From positions 496,001 to 560,000 of the forward strand of contig CAXXKP010000010.1 of NCBI GenBank assembly GCA_963663665.2: 64,000 nucleotides of DNA, written 5' to 3'. The position numbers were made by a program, and so were the translations under genes. Below are positions 59,956 through 64,000 of the stretch, one piece after another (within the stretch, counting starts at the first letter, position 1; each line of letters opens with the position of its first letter). The notes under the pieces are model-generated. The model had not been told where the DNA came from. It ran no database searches and saw only the letters and a list, made by a program, of their open reading frames with translations. This DNA is from SABI01 sp963663665. GTDB taxonomy: Bacteria > Spirochaetota > Spirochaetia > Sphaerochaetales > Sphaerochaetaceae.

Positions 59956-61026
59956 TTAAAAGAAATTAGCAGGGTCTAGGGCTACTCCATCCTGCTCAAT
60001 AGAGAAATAGAGCATTACTTTGTCGATATTTCCACTACTACCCATCGTACCAATACTGTCCCCTTGCTTAACAGCTTGGGAGACGGTAACGTTCACATCT
60101 TTCAAGTGAGCATATTTAGTTCTATATCCATTATCATGGCTGAGGACAACAAAACGTCCTTCATTATTGACATTATTCCCAGTATCTACGACAACGCCTG
60201 TAGCACTTGAAACGATTGTGTCACCTTCTTTCCCTTCAATCCAAATCCCCTGTAAAGTGACTATTTCTTCAGAATTACCATAAACAACAGTCTGTCCATA
60301 TAAGCCAGCTATTCGACCTTGATAAGGAGCAATAAATCTATTGTAATCATTTAATGATCCGTCCAGAGCAGCAGTAGCACTTGGGATAAAAAGTTTTTGT
60401 CCTGGGAAAATATTCTGTGAAGGGAGATCATTAATTTCTTGAAGTGTCTTCCATCCGAGCCCTGGATTATAGCGGTTTGTGATAATCGAAAGGGAATCCC
60501 CAGATTGTACAGTATAAAGCTGCCCATTCTGTGTGGGGATTTTCAAACTTACACCTTCTTTAATAGCACTCAGGTTTTTAATTGCATTCACACTAATAAT
60601 AGATTCTTTAGTAATACCATAGAGGTTACTAAGAGTAGCAAGGTCTTCATTTTCCTTTACTACATGTGTAACAAACCATCCATCTTTTTCTTTTACGGTA
60701 ATACCCTTATCAATATCGACCTTTACATCAATAAGACGATCTTGAATATCTGTAGTTGGTTCTGGGGTTATTACTTCAGTCGGCACAATGGGTGATCGCT
60801 CCACTGTATCATTTATCACAAGAGACTGTTTTGAGGTAGATGATTCGTTGGGGGGATTACTTGGAGTAGAAAAATAGAAAAACCATAAAAGAATTACTCC
60901 AAGTGAAAGAACAATACCCACAATCACCACAATGATGATTGTAATGGAGACGCTTTTGGAATCATTTTTCTGGTATTTTCTACCTTTATCCATGTCATCA
61001 TAACTAAACTGATCTTTATTTGCCAT
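59956..61026 (-). CDS. Membrane protein with two LysM domains and a degenerate LytM (M23) domain
   Basis: 356 residues. A charged cytoplasmic N-terminus, one membrane helix (about 27-52), a Ser/Thr/Pro-rich linker, LysM domains at about 118-162 and 166-212 (LYTVQSGDSLSIITNRY), and a C-terminal LytM fold (about 225-356). The zinc-peptidase motifs are lost: the HxGxDx segment reads LQGIWIEG and the final HLHFE reads MLYFSIE; only the middle histidine in YAHL remains. This resembles NlpD/EnvC-type non-enzymatic activators of cell-wall amidases. It is divergent from an FtsI-type PBP gene. Confidence 0.88.
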   Translation of the reverse strand: MANKDQFSYDDMDKGRKYQKNDSKSVSITIIIVVIVGIVLSLGVILLWFFYFSTPSNPPNESSTSKQSLVINDTVERSPIVPTEVITPEPTTDIQDRLIDVKVDIDKGITVKEKDGWFVTHVVKENEDLATLSNLYGITKESIISVNAIKNLSAIKEGVSLKIPTQNGQLYTVQSGDSLSIITNRYNPGLGWKTLQEINDLPSQNIFPGQKLFIPSATAALDGSLNDYNRFIAPYQGRIAGLYGQTVVYGNSEEIVTLQGIWIEGKEGDTIVSSATGVVVDTGNNVNNEGRFVVLSHDNGYRTKYAHLKDVNVTVSQAVKQGDSIGTMGSSGNIDKVMLYFSIEQDGVALDPANFF

Positions 61027-61040
61027 CTACCTACCTACTA

Positions 61041-61069
61041 TCGACAATCTAACACTAATATCATACTAT
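61041..61069 (+). promoter_or_regulatory. Candidate promoter of the PBP gene
   Basis: TCGACA (61041-61046), 17 bases, TACTAT (61064-61069), 9 bases before the ATG at 61079; no Shine-Dalgarno lies between. Confidence 0.4.
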
Positions 61070-61078
61070 AAATACACC

Positions 61079-62764
61079 ATGGTTTCTAGAGAAAAACAAA
61101 TACTCAACGGTGTACGCCTCATAATAATCTTCATTTTCTTACTCATTATCTTACGCTTAGTATGGCTAATAATCCCACATGGTGCAAGCCTTAAGAACTA
61201 TGAAAACCCTGTTGTAGCCTCACGTGTCGTACGGGGAACAATCTATGATAGAAATGGTGCTGTGCTAGCAATAGAAACACCCTACTACGCACTCGCTCTT
61301 CACTTAGATAAGGTAAAGGATATTGAATCAATAATTTCAACAATCTCTCCAGTGATTGGCATGGATAGAGATGAAGTACACAAGGCACTAGAAAATAAAA
61401 TTCGCTATGCCCTTATTAAGAAGAACTTACTCACATCTGAAAAAGATCAACTAGAATCTTTGATTCAAGAGGGATTATTACAAGGTGCTGTTATTGAAAA
61501 ACGATACGGAAGAGTTTATCCACAAGTTTATCATGCATCCCAAATTATTGGATTCACAAACAGCAATAATGTAGGTTTAGAAGGTATTGAATACACCTAT
61601 AATGAAATTCTTAGTCCTGCACCTCGTGTAAACGAAGCTATTACTTATGGAAATGATATAACCCTTACTCTCGATATGAATATTCAATTCATGCTAGACA
61701 TTAACATTCAACAGATGGTTAAAGAGCATCTCGCTCAAAGTGCTGTAGGAATAATCATAGATTCAACGAGTGGTGCAATAGTCGCAGTAACACAGTATCC
61801 TTGGTACGATAATGCACTCTATGCAACCAGTAGTGAAGAATCACGAAAAAACAGTTTCGTTACCGATATGAGAGAACCAGGATCAGTCTTTAAAATATTC
61901 TCACTTGCTGCAGAACTCGATTCACAAGCAATCGATGCAGATGAACATTTTTATTGCGATGGAGTATACACCTTCACTGGAGAAGATGGGAATCTCACTA
62001 CTATTAATTGTGTATCGCCTCACGGTGATGTGGATCCTACCGCAATGATAGCTCGCTCTTGTAATGGAGCAGTTGCCGCCTGGTCGCATGCGATGACTAA
62101 GGATACATTTAGAGATTATATTGTAAATTTTGGATTTACTCACATATATGACCTCCCAATAACTGGGGTTTCTGGTGGGTATTTGGCCCCAACTACTTCT
62201 TGGTCAGACAGAAGTAAAGCAACCATCTCTTTTGGACAAGAAATAGCAGTCACACCTCTACAAATAGTAGTTGCAGCAAGTGCTATTGCAAATGGGGGAG
62301 AGTTAGTGACGCCTTATCTTATCTCCAATGTAACAACAAAAGAAGGAGAGGTCGTTTCCACATATGAAAAGCCATCTTCAACTCATAATGTAATCAGTAA
62401 GGAGACTGCATCTATCATACTTGAGGGTATGGAAGAGGCTACAGTACCTGGAGGGACTGCAACAAAAACATTCGTGGAAGGGGTTAGAGTTGCAAGCAAG
62501 ACTGGAACCGCACAAGTGGCTGACCCAAATGGGGGTGGATACCTTAAAAATACTTTCTTAGCAAGTACACTTTCAATTTTCCCAATCGACAATCCCAAGT
62601 ATATTATCTACGTTGCAGCTCTTGATCCAAAAGGTGATACAATTTGGGGAAGTGGCATAGCCTCCCCTGCAATCGGGAATGTAATTAGTGATATGGTCAG
62701 AAGTGGATATATCACAAGTAGTGCGATTGAGGAAGTCTCTATTGTTGATGAAAAAATAAATTAG
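61079..62764 (+). CDS. ftsI: Class B penicillin-binding protein (FtsI/PBP2-type transpeptidase)
   Basis: 561 residues. One N-terminal membrane helix (about 10-32), a dimerisation/pedestal domain starting VRGTIYDRNGAVLAIE, and a transpeptidase domain with S269-VF-K272 (GSVFKIFS), S327-C-N329, and K474-TG. No PASTA domains. It cross-links peptidoglycan during septation or elongation; the short form and gene context fit FtsI, but murE or mraY are not adjacent, so the symbol is provisional. There is no Shine-Dalgarno before the ATG. It overlaps the convergent flhF by 26 bases. Confidence 0.9.
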   Translation: MVSREKQILNGVRLIIIFIFLLIILRLVWLIIPHGASLKNYENPVVASRVVRGTIYDRNGAVLAIETPYYALALHLDKVKDIESIISTISPVIGMDRDEVHKALENKIRYALIKKNLLTSEKDQLESLIQEGLLQGAVIEKRYGRVYPQVYHASQIIGFTNSNNVGLEGIEYTYNEILSPAPRVNEAITYGNDITLTLDMNIQFMLDINIQQMVKEHLAQSAVGIIIDSTSGAIVAVTQYPWYDNALYATSSEESRKNSFVTDMREPGSVFKIFSLAAELDSQAIDADEHFYCDGVYTFTGEDGNLTTINCVSPHGDVDPTAMIARSCNGAVAAWSHAMTKDTFRDYIVNFGFTHIYDLPITGVSGGYLAPTTSWSDRSKATISFGQEIAVTPLQIVVAASAIANGGELVTPYLISNVTTKEGEVVSTYEKPSSTHNVISKETASIILEGMEEATVPGGTATKTFVEGVRVASKTGTAQVADPNGGGYLKNTFLASTLSIFPIDNPKYIIYVAALDPKGDTIWGSGIASPAIGNVISDMVRSGYITSSAIEEVSIVDEKIN

Positions 62765-63923
62765 ATTGATTTGCCCACATACTCTCAAAGTCTAGCGAGA
62801 ACCCATGTAAGAATGAGAGCATCGTTGCTGTTGAGGCTTTGTGAATGTCACTTGGTACATGTTGTCCATCTGTGAAGAATAAGAGCGGTAAATTCTTTTC
62901 ATATGCTATCGAAAGAATGCTTCCTATACTTTTTGTCTCATCTACCTTTGTGATAATGATACTCTGAAGTGGATAAGAAGAATACATTTCAATCGAAGTG
63001 AGGATATCTTCACTCTTCATAGATCCACTCAAAGCAATATAAATTCTCTTCTGCTCACTAGGAATAAGAGAGAGCATGGTATTCATCTTAAGGGTAAGCT
63101 CCTTATCCTTCGGGCTTCTTCCTACTGTATCGACAATCACGACATCGATCTCCTGAGTTTGTTGAATTATCCGGTACATCTCTTGCTCATCCCTGATTAG
63201 GTCTACATTGATATGAAGACTATCTCCAAATGCTTTAAGTTGCTCGCTTGCTCCAACTCTGTAATCATCAAGAGTAATAAAGTGAACTGAATGGCGATAT
63301 TCATCTTCATGTTGCAATGAGTATAAAGCTCCAATTTTAGCTATAGTGGTAGTTTTTCCAGTACCAGTAGGCCCTAAGACAATAAGAAAGTGCGGTGGAT
63401 GAAGCTGTGTCTCATGGTCGATTGCGATAAGAGAAACAATTTTATCAACAAGTAACAATTCTAATTCGGTAATTGATAGGTTTTCTGTTATCTCTTTCAA
63501 CTCCTCACTCAAAAGTGAAATTAGGATATTGATGCAGTTTTTGCTAAACTGATTTTCTTCTAAAAGTTGCGTCGCATGGGAAAGAAGAGTATCCTTCAAG
63601 GAAGGTTGACTATCTTCTTTAATCTCTCTACTTATGAGATTTGTTTGTTCTATCTCTTCGTTAAGAATTTCTTTTTTATCAAAATTCTCCTGAGTATGTG
63701 GAGTTTCTTTCTGTTTCTCATCTAGGATAGAGAGTGATGATGAATTTTTTGTAGAGGCAACATAACAAACAATTTCTACATATGGGGAATTTTTTAGCCA
63801 CAGGAAACCACCTCGTCGAGAAATATCTCGACGTGAATGGATACGAATAGAATGACCATATTCAAGGTGAGCCTTCTTTACGGCTGTCTCAAAATCCTTT
63901 GCAACTATGGTGATATACTTCAC
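62739..63923 (-). CDS. flhF: Flagellar SRP-like GTPase FlhF
   Basis: 394 residues. Sets the site and number of flagella together with FlhG. The N-terminal B domain (FETAVKKAHLEYGHSIRIHSRR) is followed by a disordered Glu/Lys/Ser linker (about 57-110), and the NG domain has GPTGTGKTTT (184-193), LDDYRVGASEQLKAFG, DTVGRSPKD and TKVDETKSIGSI. It directly follows flhA in transcription order; flhG would lie further downstream but is replaced here by the convergent PBP gene. A GTPase set for polar flagella fits spirochaetal subpolar insertion. Confidence 0.95.
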   Translation of the reverse strand: MKYITIVAKDFETAVKKAHLEYGHSIRIHSRRDISRRGGFLWLKNSPYVEIVCYVASTKNSSSLSILDEKQKETPHTQENFDKKEILNEEIEQTNLISREIKEDSQPSLKDTLLSHATQLLEENQFSKNCINILISLLSEELKEITENLSITELELLLVDKIVSLIAIDHETQLHPPHFLIVLGPTGTGKTTTIAKIGALYSLQHEDEYRHSVHFITLDDYRVGASEQLKAFGDSLHINVDLIRDEQEMYRIIQQTQEIDVVIVDTVGRSPKDKELTLKMNTMLSLIPSEQKRIYIALSGSMKSEDILTSIEMYSSYPLQSIIITKVDETKSIGSILSIAYEKNLPLLFFTDGQHVPSDIHKASTATMLSFLHGFSLDFESMWANQSNLFFHQQ

Positions 63924-63941
63924 ACCCTATCCCCTTTTTAG

Positions 63942-64000
63942 TTATAGAATATAGCGACTTAAATCTTCATTCTTAAATACGTCACCTAGACGTTCATTGA
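63942..64000 (-). CDS. flhA: FlhA, C-terminal end (runs off the window)
   Basis: The last 19 codons read NERLGDVFKNEDLSRYIL and stop at 63942-63944. This matches the C-terminal tail style of the flagellar export protein FlhA, and flhA normally precedes flhF. Eighteen bases separate it from the flhF ATG. Confidence 0.7.
   Translation of the reverse strand, partial: NERLGDVFKNEDLSRYIL

Noticed and set aside
1..64000. CRISPR arrays, insertion sequences, prophage or integron features
   Set aside because: No repeat-spacer pattern, transposase, integrase or terminal repeats were seen anywhere in the window.

Overview
The window is an AT-rich (GC roughly mid-30s by eye), gene-dense bacterial chromosome segment, best read as a motile spirochaete of the Spirochaetales. 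Four things support this: flhF with the end of flhA (flagella), a PUR-domain protein resembling Borrelia BpuR, a long eukaryote-like IleS, and groES standing apart from groEL. Genus cannot be fixed from sequence alone. I see no prophage, insertion sequence or CRISPR array; nearly everything is core or metabolic.

Layout. 1-7.7 kb: start of a poly(A) polymerase-type gene, hisS, a HrpA/HrpB helicase, aroB, and a cysteine desulfurase-thiI pair for tRNA thiolation. 7.8-16.9 kb: a sugar island with a ChvE/GguA/GguB-type ABC importer, a divergent DeoR regulator coupled to a second, orphan sugar-type ABC ATPase, araA (L-arabinose isomerase) and a divergent AraR-like GntR/LacI hybrid regulator. Readable operators and overlapping promoters lie in both divergent intergenic regions. 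17-33 kb: ileS-lipoprotein-fmdB, cca, the coaD-rpmF-acpP-rnc cluster, and smc-ffh-rpsP-khpA-rimM-trmD-rplS, then rnhB and the PUR protein. 32.3-35.6 kb: ferrous iron uptake, with a DtxR-type regulator, FeoA, FeoB and a 52-residue Cys-rich FeoB-associated protein. 36-44.6 kb: four tRNA genes (Gly, Glu, Gln, Thr), a tandem pair of M29 aminopeptidase relatives, coaX, an ABC-F protein, tsaD and a membrane diguanylate cyclase. 44.6-49.6 kb: ppdK, a primary-like sigma factor and groES. 49.7-57 kb: one tight minus-strand run, murG-cvpA-holB-kinase-NtrC regulator-dinG. 57-64 kb: secA, a degenerate LytM/LysM protein, an FtsI-type PBP, flhF and the flhA tail.

How it fits together. The arabinose island couples import to AraA, with two regulators sharing control. 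DtxR probably represses feoAB in iron sufficiency. The cysteine desulfurase should hand sulfur to ThiI. The LytM-like protein and PBP form a cell-wall pair next to secA, with murG on the other side of secA.

The most interesting points are: SMC without a recognisable hinge; the orphan sugar ABC ATPase locked to a DeoR repressor; an M29 pair whose first member has lost the metal-site motifs; a LytM protein without its zinc ligands beside a PBP; and several genes (aroB, the cysteine desulfurase, rnhB, an ftsI-type gene) whose -10 box ends about 7-9 bases before the start codon with no Shine-Dalgarno, suggesting leaderless mRNAs. Promoter, operator and terminator calls were read by eye and not scored by a program. 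Several starts were moved from the longest open frame to the one with a ribosome binding site or family-typical N-terminus.
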